Shown in pieces: positions 19,954 through 28,626 of a stretch of 55,285 bases of DNA. The translations under genes and the position numbers were made by a program. The notes beneath the pieces are model-generated. The model did not search any database. It saw only the letters and a program-made list of their open reading frames with translations, and had not been told where the DNA came from. Each line of letters opens with the position of its first letter. Positions within the stretch are counted from its first letter, which is position 1. This DNA comes from Oceanospirillales bacterium (lineage in GTDB: Bacteria > Pseudomonadota > Gammaproteobacteria > Xanthomonadales > SZUA-36): NCBI GenBank assembly GCA_003233115.1, contig QIKV01000057.1:1-55285 (forward strand). Direction: 5' to 3'.

Positions 19954-21206
19954 CAGCGGTCTACCTCTCCAAATACAATATCCAGGGTTCCCATAATCGC
20001 CACGACATCGGCCAGCATATGTCCCCTGACCATTTCATCCATGGCAGCAAGATGCGCAAAACCGGGCGCTCTCATATGTACGCGGAACGGCTTGTTGGCG
20101 CCATCTGACACCAGGTAGCAGCCAAACTCACCCTTGGGTGCCTCAACCGCCGCATAGACTTCACCCCTGGGCACGCTGTAACCCTCGGTGAACAGCTTGA
20201 AGTGATGGATCAGGGCTTCCATATCGCCTTTCATCTCTGCCCTGGTCGGCGGTATAACCTTGAAGTTTTTCAACATCACATGGCCCGGGTTGGCACGCAG
20301 CCATTGCACGCATTGCAAAATAATCCTGGCCGATTGGCGCATCTCCTCGATACGTACCAGGTAGCGGTCGTAGCAGTCGCCGTTGACGCCCACGGGAATA
20401 TCGAAATCCATTTTGTGGTACATGGCATAGGGCTGCTTCTTACGCAGATCCCACTCCACCCCGGAGCCGCGCAACATGGCACCGGTAAAACCCAGTTGTA
20501 ACGCCCGTTCGGGCGAAACCACGCCAATGCCCACGGTGCGTTGCTTCCAGATGCGGTTATCAGTCAACAGGGTTTCGTATTCGTCAACTTTGGACGGGAA
20601 ATCCGTGGCAAAAGCCTCAATAAAATCCAGCAGGGTACCCTCCCGCCATTCGTTCTTGCGCTTGAGGTTCTTGCCCCTGGTCCAGGGTGACTCTTTATAC
20701 AACGGCACCGTATCGGGCAGGTCGCGGTAAACACCGCCAGGGCGGTAGTAGCTCGCATGCATGCGGGCTCCGGATACCGCCTCGTACATATCCATGGTCA
20801 TTTCACGCTCGCGGAATGCATAGATGAACATGGTCATGGCACCCAGGTCGAGTCCGCCGGAGCCAATCCATAACATGTGATTTCCGATACGGGTAATTTC
20901 GTCAAACATGGTGCGTATGTATTGCGCCCGTACCGGTGCTTCAATACCCAGCAATTGTTCAATAGCTCGCACATAGGCGTGCTCATTGCACATCATTGAA
21001 ACATAGTCCAGCCGGTCCATATAACCAATGGCCTGGTTGAACGGTTTGCTTTCCGCCAGTTTCTCGGTACCCCGATGCAACAAACCGATATGCGGGTCGG
21101 CGCGCATGATGGTTTCGCCGTCCATCTCCAGCACCAACCTCAGCACGCCGTGGGCTGCCGGATGCTGTGGCCCGAAATTCATCGTGTAATTGCGAATTTC
21201 AGTCAT
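19953..21206 (-). CDS. nuoD: NADH-quinone oxidoreductase subunit D
   Basis: 49-kDa-type subunit lining the quinone site, related to NiFe-hydrogenase large subunits but without the metal cysteines. 417 residues; the N-terminal [31 protein letters not shown] and the C-terminal DIVFGEVDR end are diagnostic. Separate from nuoC, unlike the fused NuoCD of enterobacteria. ATG overlaps the nuoC stop (ATGA). Confidence 0.97.
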   Translation of the reverse strand: MTEIRNYTMNFGPQHPAAHGVLRLVLEMDGETIMRADPHIGLLHRGTEKLAESKPFNQAIGYMDRLDYVSMMCNEHAYVRAIEQLLGIEAPVRAQYIRTMFDEITRIGNHMLWIGSGGLDLGAMTMFIYAFREREMTMDMYEAVSGARMHASYYRPGGVYRDLPDTVPLYKESPWTRGKNLKRKNEWREGTLLDFIEAFATDFPSKVDEYETLLTDNRIWKQRTVGIGVVSPERALQLGFTGAMLRGSGVEWDLRKKQPYAMYHKMDFDIPVGVNGDCYDRYLVRIEEMRQSARIILQCVQWLRANPGHVMLKNFKVIPPTRAEMKGDMEALIHHFKLFTEGYSVPRGEVYAAVEAPKGEFGCYLVSDGANKPFRVHMRAPGFAHLAAMDEMVRGHMLADVVAIMGTLDIVFGEVDR

Positions 21207-21958
21207 TTCTGCTCTGCTCCGGGCGCGGGAGAGTCGGCAGCTTCATCCGCCGCCCTGTCAACTTCATCAACCTGGTAGCGTGAATCGTTGCGGATCACCC
21301 GGGGGACCAGTACCCGAGGTTCAATTTCGACCGGTTCATAGATCACCCGACCCTTCTGCTCGTCGTAGCGCACGGTCACATTTCCGATTAACGGGAAGTC
21401 CTTGCGGAATGGGTGGCCGGTAAAACCGTAGTCTGTCAATAACCGGCGCAAATCAGGATGCCCCTCGAAAACGATGCCGAACAGGTCGAAGGTCTCGCGT
21501 TCATACCAATTCGCGGAGTTCCAGATGTCAATCAGCGACGGCACAACCGGCAGGCCCTCGTCTGCCGCGAAGGTGGCCATGCTTATACGCCTGTTATGGC
21601 GCAGTGAGAGCAGGTGTACAACGACACTGAAACGCTGCTCAATAGCATCTGACTCAGGCCGGCTACTCCAGTCAAAACGACCGGGGCCCAGGCCCTCCAC
21701 AGCACGACTGAAGCCATCGTAGGTCGCCTCTTTTGTTTCCCATTCTGTCTGACCATAGCCCAGATGATCGACCCCGCAAAGATCCGTTAACTGACTGAAT
21801 GCAAAGCGTGGATCATCACGCAGCGTTTGTGCAACGGCCAACCATTCATCAACGGGAACCTGTATAGCTACCTGGCCGTTGGCAGATTTCGAGGATTTAA
21901 CCCGCCCGGCAAAATATTCTTCGACATGATCAGACAGGCTTTTCGTCACGGTTACCAT
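21203..21958 (-). CDS. nuoC: NADH-quinone oxidoreductase subunit C
   Basis: 30-kDa-type peripheral subunit. 251 residues. The family signature [20 protein letters not shown] is present (shown split: [10 protein letters not shown], then [11 protein letters not shown]), followed by the [15 protein letters not shown] block. The frame is open to 22159, but the extra 67 residues overlap nuoB and resemble nothing, so ATG 21958, 5 bp after the nuoB stop, is used. The C-terminus is acidic and Ala-rich. Confidence 0.96.
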   Translation of the reverse strand: MVTVTKSLSDHVEEYFAGRVKSSKSANGQVAIQVPVDEWLAVAQTLRDDPRFAFSQLTDLCGVDHLGYGQTEWETKEATYDGFSRAVEGLGPGRFDWSSRPESDAIEQRFSVVVHLLSLRHNRRISMATFAADEGLPVVPSLIDIWNSANWYERETFDLFGIVFEGHPDLRRLLTDYGFTGHPFRKDFPLIGNVTVRYDEQKGRVIYEPVEIEPRVLVPRVIRNDSRYQVDEVDRAADEAADSPAPGAEQK

Positions 21959-21963
21959 AGGAC

Positions 21964-22497
21964 TCACCGGGCAATCGTGTTGGTGCGGCGGATTTTTCTC
22001 TGCAACTGCAAAATGCCGTAAATCAGGGCTTCCGCTGTCGGCGGGCAACCCGGTACATATACGTCCACCGGTATGATCCGGTCGCAGCCACGGGTGACGG
22101 CGTAGGAATAATGATAATAACCACCGCCGTTGGCGCAGGAGCCCATCGATATGACCCATTTGGGTCCGGCCATCTGGTCATAAACCTTGCGCAACGCAGG
22201 TGCCATTTTATTGACCAGTGTGCCGGCCACGATCATCACATCTGACTGGCGCGGACTGGGACGGAATATCACCCCGAAGCGGTCGAGATCGTAACGTGCG
22301 GCACCTGCCTGCATCATTTCAACTGCACAACAGGCGAGACCGAAGGTGACCGGCCACATGGAACCCGTTTGTGCCCAGTTGACCAGGGCGTCAAGCGTGG
22401 TGGTTACAACACCACGATCCAATAAGGGGTTGCTGTCACCATTCGGCCTGAGAATATCGTCAATCTCACCCAGCTCAGCGGACCGGTCCGGATACAT
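21964..22497 (-). CDS. nuoB: NADH-quinone oxidoreductase subunit B
   Basis: Carries cluster N2, the electron donor to quinone. About 177 residues. The ligands are visible: the tandem Cys pair in [20 protein letters not shown] and [14 protein letters not shown] at 22497 overlaps the nuoA stop (TAATG); a GTG three codons upstream is the alternative. Confidence 0.97.
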   Translation of the reverse strand: MYPDRSAELGEIDDILRPNGDSNPLLDRGVVTTTLDALVNWAQTGSMWPVTFGLACCAVEMMQAGAARYDLDRFGVIFRPSPRQSDVMIVAGTLVNKMAPALRKVYDQMAGPKWVISMGSCANGGGYYHYSYAVTRGCDRIIPVDVYVPGCPPTAEALIYGILQLQRKIRRTNTIAR

Positions 22498-22853
22498 TAT
22501 TCCCACTCGAGCGCACCCCTCTTCCAGACCACAATGTAACCAATAACCAATTCGACAACAAACACGAACATCGCTACGAATCCCATCATGCCGAGGCTGT
22601 CAAGGGCTGCCGCCCAGGGCAGGAAAAATGTGATTTCGAGATCAAAAATAATAAACAGGATCGCCACCAGGTAGAAACGCACGTCAAATTTCATACGGGA
22701 ATCTTCGAAGGCCTCGAAGCCGCATTCGTAAGGTGACAGCTTATCGGCGCTTGGCCTGTTGGGGCCCAGCAAAGCACCGATCGCCACCAATGCAATACCA
22801 ATGACTGTAGAAACAGCGAGGAAAATCAGAATTGGCAGGTATTGTGCAAGCAT
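22497..22853 (-). CDS. nuoA: NADH-quinone oxidoreductase subunit A
   Basis: Three-helix membrane subunit at the quinone entrance. 118 residues with the loop [20 protein letters not shown], whose Cys and Glu are conserved, and [15 protein letters not shown]. First gene of the 14-gene nuo operon. ATG at 22853 with GGAG just upstream. Confidence 0.97.
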   Translation of the reverse strand: MLAQYLPILIFLAVSTVIGIALVAIGALLGPNRPSADKLSPYECGFEAFEDSRMKFDVRFYLVAILFIIFDLEITFFLPWAAALDSLGMMGFVAMFVFVVELVIGYIVVWKRGALEWE

Positions 22854-22915
22854 ACTCCAGTCTCAATTTCCGGATGGCTCCCAAAAAAAACAGATGCCAC
22901 CCACATTTATTAAAT

Positions 22916-23000
22916 TGGTGCCCAAGGCCGGACTCGAACCGGCACGACTTACGTCACTACCCCCTCAAGATAGCGTGTCTACCAATTCCACCACTTGGGC
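22916..23000 (-). tRNA. leuU: tRNA-Leu (GAG)
   Basis: 85-nt class II tRNA with a long variable arm and encoded CCA. The anticodon loop TTGAGGG between CTATC and GGTAG gives anticodon GAG. It lies 16 bp after secG, the same linkage as E. coli secG-leuU, so it is probably processed from the secG transcript. The 62-bp gap to nuoA has an eight-A run at 22883-22890 (eight T in the minus-strand transcript), without a clear stem directly before it. Confidence 0.96.
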
Positions 23001-23016
23001 AATTCTTATCGCTACC

Positions 23017-23502
23017 TCAGGATCCGCCGTCATCAGTCGCTTTGGTCTTATCTGCAGCGTTTGCTGCAGGCTCAATTGCCGGCAAATCACCCGCTTTGTT
23101 TGCGGCGGGCTGTGAAATCGTTGTATCCAGGGAGGGCACGTCCGAGGGTTTGGCAGATTCAACCGTCGGGGGCGCAGCAGTGGTTGGCAAATCTGCAGCG
23201 GACTGCTCTTTGTTCGCCTGCCCGCTGGCCGGGACAGTTGCAACCACGCCCAGATCAGCGTCAGGTGCGGTACCCAAACGTGAGGCCATCACCGCCATAC
23301 TCAAACTGATCAGGCAAAACAATGTCGCCAGCACCCAGGTGCTGCGTGACAGGAAATTGCCGGCTCCCCGTGAACCAAACACGGTACCCGACGCACCGCT
23401 TCCAAATGCAGCACCGGCGGTAGCGCCGGCACCTTTCTGAATCAGAATAAAAGCAATCATTGCGATAGCAATGAGTACATGAAAAATATTTAAAACCTGC
23501 AT
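23017..23502 (-). CDS. secG: Preprotein translocase subunit SecG
   Basis: Small partner of SecYE in the inner membrane that stimulates protein export. Two helices (about 5-25 and 54-74) flank the conserved loop with IQKGAGATAGAAFGSGASGT and VFGSRGAGNFLSRST. The 161-residue protein is longer than usual (about 110-130): residues 80-161 form an Ala/Thr/Pro-rich, low-complexity tail of unknown role. ATG at 23502 with AGGAAAAAC upstream. A MITE-like element occupies nearly all of the DNA upstream, so the secG promoter lies in it or in tpiA. Confidence 0.95.
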   Translation of the reverse strand: MQVLNIFHVLIAIAMIAFILIQKGAGATAGAAFGSGASGTVFGSRGAGNFLSRSTWVLATLFCLISLSMAVMASRLGTAPDADLGVVATVPASGQANKEQSAADLPTTAAPPTVESAKPSDVPSLDTTISQPAANKAGDLPAIEPAANAADKTKATDDGGS

Positions 23503-23516
23503 GTTTTTCCTATCCT

Positions 23517-23784
23517 AGGGCCTGCTAACACTTGCCAGGTCGCTGCGTTGCCGGCCCAAATGGCCCCGGGCAAGGCGCGAGGAAAGTGGATTGGTCATCC
23601 CAATTGAATGACGAGCAACGCAGCACGGGGTCATTTGGGCCAGCAACCCGAAGGGACGGGCCCCATTTTGCCCACTACCGCGTCTCTCTTCGCTAAAGTA
23701 TATTAAATACATTACGTTCATCGTTCCTTGTAGCAAACAAAATGGACTCCCGTCGCAGTGGCCTGGTAAGTGTTAACAGGCCCT
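23517..23784. mobile_element. MITE-like element with 23-bp terminal inverted repeats
   Basis: Arms 23517-23539 and 23762-23784 are inverted copies with two mismatches in 23 (left arm begins AGGGCCTGCTAACACTTGCC); weaker pairing continues inward to about 31 bp. The 268-bp interior has no plausible gene and contains a second inverted pair: GGCCCAAATGGCCCC at 23552-23566 against GGGGTCATTTGGGCC near 23627-23641, plus GCTGCGTTGC near 23542 against GCAACGCAGC near 23614. No clear target duplication is seen at the edges. It fills the gap between secG and tpiA. I infer a non-autonomous transposon or extragenic repeat. Confidence 0.7.
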
Positions 23785-23796
23785 GGCACACAGTCG

Positions 23797-24549
23797 TCAA
23801 GCGACGGCGTTATAAATTGCGAGGAAATCCTCTGCTTCCAGCGAAGCTCCCCCGACCAGTCCACCGTCGATATCACTCTGGGCAAACAAATCAGCGGCAT
23901 TGGAACCATTCACACTGCCGCCGTAAAGAATTCGTATTTGACTGGCTATTATACCATCGAGAGATGCCAACTTGTCACGTATAAATGCATGCACAGACTG
24001 CGCTTGTTGCGGCGTGGCGGTCAGGCCAGTACCGATCGCCCAGACCGGTTCGTAAGCGATGGTGGCACCACTGAAAGCCGCCATGCCCACCTGGTTCAGA
24101 ACCGCGTCAAGTTGGCGGCTTACAACGGCTTCGGTCAAGCCGGCTTCGCGTTCTTCGCGCGTTTCCCCGACACACAGCACGGGCTCAAGGCCGGCTGCCA
24201 GTGCCGCGCTGAAACGCAGGGCTACGTCAGCGTCGCTCTCAGCATAAATTGCACGGCGTTCGGAATGGCCGACAAGTACATAGAAGCAACCCATGTCCGT
24301 CAGCATACTGCTGTCGATCTCGCCGGTATGGGCGCCTTGCGGGTTGGGATTGAGTGTCTGTCCGCCCCATTTGATATGCGAACCGGACAGCATGGATCCG
24401 ACCTGCGACAGGTAAGGAAATGGAGGAAACACTGCCAGGTCGGCAACACCCTGTGCCGAACTGCCTGCCAGCAGTCCTTCGAGCAATGACCGGACCATGC
24501 GTCCGGAGCCGTGCATTTTCCAATTTCCTGCAACCAGTATTTTTCTCAC
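23797..24549 (-). CDS. tpiA: Triose-phosphate isomerase
   Basis: Interconverts dihydroxyacetone phosphate and glyceraldehyde 3-phosphate. TIM barrel of 250 residues with catalytic Lys in AGNWKMHG, His in VGHSERR and Glu in AYEPVWAIGTG; phosphate loop LYGGSVNGSN. GTG at 24549 is the start because AAGGAAG lies nine bases upstream and VRKILVAGNWKM is the family N-terminus; the frame extends to 24627 without homology. Upstream of secG in the conserved order. Confidence 0.97.
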   Translation of the reverse strand: MRKILVAGNWKMHGSGRMVRSLLEGLLAGSSAQGVADLAVFPPFPYLSQVGSMLSGSHIKWGGQTLNPNPQGAHTGEIDSSMLTDMGCFYVLVGHSERRAIYAESDADVALRFSAALAAGLEPVLCVGETREEREAGLTEAVVSRQLDAVLNQVGMAAFSGATIAYEPVWAIGTGLTATPQQAQSVHAFIRDKLASLDGIIASQIRILYGGSVNGSNAADLFAQSDIDGGLVGGASLEAEDFLAIYNAVA

Positions 24550-24742
24550 TGTTACACTTCCTTTGCAGTAAAGCCTTGGCCGGCGCGCAAGCATACCGAC
24601 GCGCTGAACACTTCGCAAGCCCAACACGAACCAATTGATTGGCCAGCGTAATAGCAGGGCAGCCTGCGGTTAATGCATGCTCAGCGCCAGCGTGTAATTG
24701 TAGTAGCATTACGCTTAATTCAAATTGATGCAGGTCAGGATT

Positions 24743-25573
24743 ATGGGTCAACAGGACATTTCAATGGAACAGCAGCAACCATGGGCACTGGTCACCGGCG
24801 CATCGGCAGGTATAGGGGCCGAGTTCTGCCGGCAACTGGCAGCACAGGGTTACCAACTGGTACTGGTCGCCCGCCGTGCAGACAGGTTGCAGCAGATCGC
24901 TGATGAAGTAAAAGCTGCACACGGTGCCAACAGCCTGATCATCACCGCTGATCTGTCGCAAAAGACCGCCAGCGAGGACATCGTCAAGCGCCTGGCAGAA
25001 GATAATATAGCCGTCGAATACCTGGTAAACAATGCGGGTTATGGTCTACCGGGGAGTTTCCATGTGCCCGACTGGCAGGAACACGCGGATTTTATCCAGG
25101 TCATGGTGACGGCCGTTTGTGAACTGACCTGGCGATTGCTGCCTGGTATGCAGACGCGTGGAGTTGGCCACATTGTTAACGTTGCATCGGTGGCAGGACT
25201 TATACCCTCCAGTGCCGGTCATACGCTGTATGGCGCGAGCAAATCTTTTCTGATCAAGTTCAGCGAGTCGCTCGCGCTTGAAAACGAAAACACCGGGGTG
25301 AAAATCACCGCGCTGTGCCCTGGTTTTACCTACAGTGAATTTCATGATGCCAACCATACCCGCAGTGTCGTCAGCGAGCTTCCATCCTATTTATGGCTCG
25401 ACGCCAATTCAGTGGTCAGCGAGACCCTGAAGGCCATGTCTGAAGACAAGGTCAAAGCGCTGGTGATACCCGGCAGGCAATACAAGACGCTGGTATGGAT
25501 AAATCAGCACCTGCCAGGGCTTGGCGCCCTGTTTGTCAAGAAAAATGCCAGTAATTACCGGATAACCGATTGA
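24743..25573 (+). CDS. Short-chain dehydrogenase/reductase (SDR)
   Basis: NAD(P)-dependent oxidoreductase of classical SDR type, substrate unknown. About 276 residues with the cofactor loop TGASAGIG, NNAGYG, the catalytic Ser in VASVAG and YGASK. An Arg pair after the second strand (VARRADR) suggests NADPH. The C-terminal part is hydrophobic and may associate with membranes. Three in-frame ATGs (24728, 24743, 24764) are possible; 24743 has an AGGA close by, 24764 has AGGA at eight bases. Divergent from tpiA, convergent with the next gene with only 3 bp between stops. Confidence 0.85.
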   Translation: MGQQDISMEQQQPWALVTGASAGIGAEFCRQLAAQGYQLVLVARRADRLQQIADEVKAAHGANSLIITADLSQKTASEDIVKRLAEDNIAVEYLVNNAGYGLPGSFHVPDWQEHADFIQVMVTAVCELTWRLLPGMQTRGVGHIVNVASVAGLIPSSAGHTLYGASKSFLIKFSESLALENENTGVKITALCPGFTYSEFHDANHTRSVVSELPSYLWLDANSVVSETLKAMSEDKVKALVIPGRQYKTLVWINQHLPGLGALFVKKNASNYRITD

Positions 25574-25576
25574 TGG

Positions 25577-26353
25577 TTACAGCGTATCCCGCCAGCCAAT
25601 CTCAGTGGCTGTCCTGGCGCCAACCACTACAGATTCCAGGCTGGCAGGGCGACGCCAGCGGTTGGCGGATATGGCAATGCGACCCGCCATGATTTCAGCC
25701 CGGTCTTGTGGGTATAACGGCACACTCGACGGATTGGCCAGACCATCCGGTGGAACGGGTTGCCCGGTTAAAGGGTCATATTTGTCGCTGGCGCCAAGAA
25801 TATGCATCAACTCGTGAGTGATAATAATGCGGTTACGCTGTGCCAGTTGCCGGGAAGCAACCGCATTAACCACGCCGTAGCTGCCGTTTTGTATACCAAC
25901 TGAACGCTCCAGGTGGCCCTCCGGTTTGCTATTTTGATACAATACGAACATCTTGATATCTGCGGGTGCAAGGCCTTTCTGGCTGCCATTCCTCCACACC
26001 CACCAGCGCATTTTTAGGCTCCATAATGCGACTTTCACACCAGAACTTTCTGCGGGCAATGCGGGTGGCAAGGTGGTCAACGGGCGCGCTACCTGGAATA
26101 CCACTGGCGTTTCCAGTTGCCGGCCATAGCGCGCCGCCTGCCGGCCGACAAATACCCCGATATTCTTGAATGATTCCGGTCTGAGATTCCCGGCGTAACG
26201 CTGGATATTGTCGCCTGGTTCAGCCAGAACCGGGTATATCGTTACCCACAGTGGCTTTTTCCAGCTACTTAAGCGGCTCTGAGTGAGCAACTGGTTGCCG
26301 GCTACAACAACCAGTATGGTCAATAGTGTCGCGATGCGCAGATAGCGAAACAT
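25577..26353 (-). CDS. Membrane-anchored metzincin-like protein of unknown function
   Basis: Unrecognised as a named family. The 258-residue protein has an N-terminal hydrophobic helix (7-24), so it is probably anchored with the rest in the periplasm. Residues 180-190 read HELMHILGASD, an HExxHxxGxxD motif: the metzincin pattern with Asp as third zinc ligand, as in snapalysin-type peptidases. AEIMAG further on could be the Met-turn. It starts (ATG 26353) 18 bp after pmbA stops, so the two are probably co-transcribed. Confidence 0.65.
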   Translation of the reverse strand: MFRYLRIATLLTILVVVAGNQLLTQSRLSSWKKPLWVTIYPVLAEPGDNIQRYAGNLRPESFKNIGVFVGRQAARYGRQLETPVVFQVARPLTTLPPALPAESSGVKVALWSLKMRWWVWRNGSQKGLAPADIKMFVLYQNSKPEGHLERSVGIQNGSYGVVNAVASRQLAQRNRIIITHELMHILGASDKYDPLTGQPVPPDGLANPSSVPLYPQDRAEIMAGRIAISANRWRRPASLESVVVGARTATEIGWRDTL

Positions 26354-26371
26354 CCTGGTCTGGTACCTCTG

Positions 26372-27733
26372 TTATGAACCGGCAACTGTCATTTTACCCA
26401 GCAGCATCGATCCGGTCTGAATATTGGAGCGGGTATCCACATCGGTACCGATGGCTTCAATGCCCATGAACATGTCTTTAAGATGGCCGGCAATGGTAAC
26501 TTCATCTACCGGGTACTGAATCTCACCGTTTTCTATCCAAAACCCACCCGCTCCCCGGGAATAGTCACCGGTCACAATACTGACTCCCTGGCCCATAACC
26601 TCGGTGACCAGCAGGCCCGTACCCATTTGCTGCATCAAATCCCCGGCAGAATACCGGCCGGGTTCAACCAGCAGATTGTGCACCCCACCCGCATTTCCAG
26701 TGGTCTCGAGACCCAGTCTGCAGGCAGAATAACTGCCGAGCACGTAGCCGGTCAGTACGCCGTTGTTAACGATGTCCCGCTCACTGGTAGCGACACCCTC
26801 GGCATCAAACGCCGCACTTGACGGACCGCGTTTGATAAACGGACGCTCCGACAGCCGCATCCATTCGGCAAACAGGCGCTGCCCGGCGGTATCCTTCAAA
26901 AAGGACGCATTTCGATACAGCGCCCCCCCGGAAATGGCACCCAGCAAATGGCCGAATATTCCCTTTGCTACTTCCGGCGCAAACAGGACCGGTACTTCAC
27001 AGGTGGGGATATTGCGGGCACCCAGGCGCATAACCGTTCTGCGCGCCGCCTCACGCCCGGTTTTTTCTGCATCCTCAAGCTCTGAGAATGCCCGTCGCGA
27101 GTCATACCAGAAATCGCGCTGCATGGAGCCACCTTCACCGGCAATCAGCACGCAACTCTGTCCATAGCTGGTCCCATCCCTGCGACCCTGGAAGCCGTTT
27201 GAATTAGCATAAACGCTCAGGCCGAAGCCGGCCGAGGCCGAAGCTCCATCTGAATTGGTGATCTCCGGGCAGTCCAGGCCGGCTGCTTCACAGGCCAACG
27301 CACGTTCCATGGTTGCAACGGCATCCAGAGGTTGTGGATGCCACAGATCGAGGTCTGGAAAATGCTGGCACATACGCTCAGCCGGTGCCAGGGCGTTGCA
27401 CTTGTCCGCTTCGGTGAAACGTGCGATGTCAATGGCCTTTTCCACGCAGCGTCGAATTGACGCCATGTGCAAATCAGCGCTGCTGGCGTGACCCTTGCTG
27501 TCGTTGATATACACACTGATACCCATACCACGGTCGCGGGAATGCTCCAGCGTCTCAACCTCTCCCAGCCGTACGTTTACGTTCAGGCCATAGTGAATGC
27601 TGGCAGATACTTCGGAGCTGTCTGCACCAAGGCTACGTGCATGCTTGATGGCAACTTCGGCACATGCGGAAATTTCGGATAATTCCTGATCGCGGTCAGG
27701 CACAGCCTGGGCTACCATACTCGAATCTATCAT
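26372..27733 (-). CDS. pmbA: Metalloprotease subunit PmbA/TldE
   Basis: Partner of TldD in the heteromeric TldD/E protease that processes microcin B17, degrades CcdA and unfolded peptides. 453 residues across the PmbA_TldD N-terminal and C-terminal domains; GFWIENGEIQYPVDEVTIAGHL is the conserved end region (here GFWIENGEIQYPV). As expected for the TldE half, there is no HExxxH motif. ATG at 27733, divergent from darP as in E. coli, with 29 bp between starts. tldD lies 0.9 kb away. Confidence 0.95.
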   Translation of the reverse strand: MIDSSMVAQAVPDRDQELSEISACAEVAIKHARSLGADSSEVSASIHYGLNVNVRLGEVETLEHSRDRGMGISVYINDSKGHASSADLHMASIRRCVEKAIDIARFTEADKCNALAPAERMCQHFPDLDLWHPQPLDAVATMERALACEAAGLDCPEITNSDGASASAGFGLSVYANSNGFQGRRDGTSYGQSCVLIAGEGGSMQRDFWYDSRRAFSELEDAEKTGREAARRTVMRLGARNIPTCEVPVLFAPEVAKGIFGHLLGAISGGALYRNASFLKDTAGQRLFAEWMRLSERPFIKRGPSSAAFDAEGVATSERDIVNNGVLTGYVLGSYSACRLGLETTGNAGGVHNLLVEPGRYSAGDLMQQMGTGLLVTEVMGQGVSIVTGDYSRGAGGFWIENGEIQYPVDEVTIAGHLKDMFMGIEAIGTDVDTRSNIQTGSMLLGKMTVAGS

Positions 27734-27762
27734 TGGGTAACTCCCCTGGGTAAGCGTGTGGC

Positions 27763-28305
27763 ATGAACGAACCTGACAATATTGAATCCACCAACAGCAA
27801 CGGCTCGCCCGAGGTCAGCAAAAGCCAGCGCAAACGCGAGGCGCATGAACTGCTGGACCTGGCCAGAACACTTGTCTCGATGCCGGAAACCCGGCTTGGA
27901 GGCCTGCCACTGGAGCCGGACCTGCGCAAAGAAGTGGACTTCGCCCGCAGCATCCGCCCGCACGGTGCCAGAAAACGGCAACTGATGACGGTCGCTAAAA
28001 TACTTCGCCAGCGCGATGCTGGCCCGCTGCTGGATGCTGTGCACAACATCGATCAGAAAAACCGTCAGGCAACCGCGCGCCATCATCATATTGAAGCCTG
28101 GCGGGACAGGTTGATCGAAGGCAGCGACCGGGCCTTAGCCGAACTGCTTGAACAGACACCGGCGGCGAATGCACAAACTTTGCGCCAGCTGATTCGCAAT
28201 GCGAGGAAAGAAGTAAAACTCGGTAAACCGCCAACCGCTTCGCGTAAATTGTTCAAATTATTACGTGAAGCTGACCAACAAGTGCCATTGCCACCAATAC
28301 TATAG
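27763..28305 (+). CDS. darP: Ribosome biogenesis factor DarP (YjgA, DUF615)
   Basis: Binds the 50S subunit during late assembly. 180 residues, mostly helical and basic, with the family features SKSQRKREAHELLDLA, the RRQ-type segment RKRQLMTVAKILR and LIRNARKEVKLGKPPTASRK near the end. ATG at 27763. The yjgA/pmbA divergent pair is conserved in gammaproteobacteria. Formerly associated with the primosome by name only. Confidence 0.93.
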   Translation: MNEPDNIESTNSNGSPEVSKSQRKREAHELLDLARTLVSMPETRLGGLPLEPDLRKEVDFARSIRPHGARKRQLMTVAKILRQRDAGPLLDAVHNIDQKNRQATARHHHIEAWRDRLIEGSDRALAELLEQTPAANAQTLRQLIRNARKEVKLGKPPTASRKLFKLLREADQQVPLPPIL

Positions 28306-28328
28306 GAATCCACACACCCAGCGGGGAT

Positions 28329-28576
28329 GCGGGTACCTGTCTCTGAGACCTTAAAAAACAGGGAAGTTTTTTCAGAGCCTACACGGAGGAGGTGAGAGCG
28401 GGAACCGGTCGAGAGGCTGGCCTGGGCCATGGGTTCACGGCGTGTCTCAGAGGCAGGTACCCGCGTCATCGCGGATCGGAGAAGGTGAGACCCGGAACCG
28501 GTCGAGAGGCTGGCCTGGGCCATGGGTTCATGGCGTGTCACAGGGGGACCTGCCCTGTGTCGCTGCGGATCGGATA
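28329..28576. repeat. Composite intergenic repeat: 93-bp tandem duplication plus an inverted arm
   Basis: The 321-bp gap 28306-28626 between convergent darP and tldD has no gene. Two copies of a 93-94-bp unit lie in tandem (28391-28483 and 28484-28576), sharing GAACCGGTCGAGAGGCTGGC and the following CTGGGCCATGGGTTCA, and ending GCGGATCGGA. A segment at 28329-28349 is the inverted copy (20 of 21) of 28444-28464 within unit 1. A 7-bp hairpin AAAAAAC/GTTTTTT lies at 28354-28372. The pattern looks like a dispersed repeat family and may act as a bidirectional terminator. Confidence 0.8.
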
Positions 28577-28626
28577 GCAATAATCTTAACGTGCCCGACA
28601 TGTGCACCCCCATTGCCTGACCGTGC

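Noticed and set aside
21959-22159. 67-residue N-terminal extension of NuoC
   Set aside because: It overlaps nuoB entirely and shows no NuoC similarity.
22880-22892. Eight-A run between nuoA and tRNA-Leu as a terminator
   Set aside because: On the minus strand no adjacent stem precedes the T run; a loose stem encloses it instead.
23515-23736. 73-residue frame between secG and tpiA
   Set aside because: It lies inside the inverted-repeat element and reads as repeat DNA, with no ribosome site or protein features.
28391-28576. CRISPR-like array
   Set aside because: Only two direct copies of ~93 bp, without spacer-repeat alternation and without cas genes.
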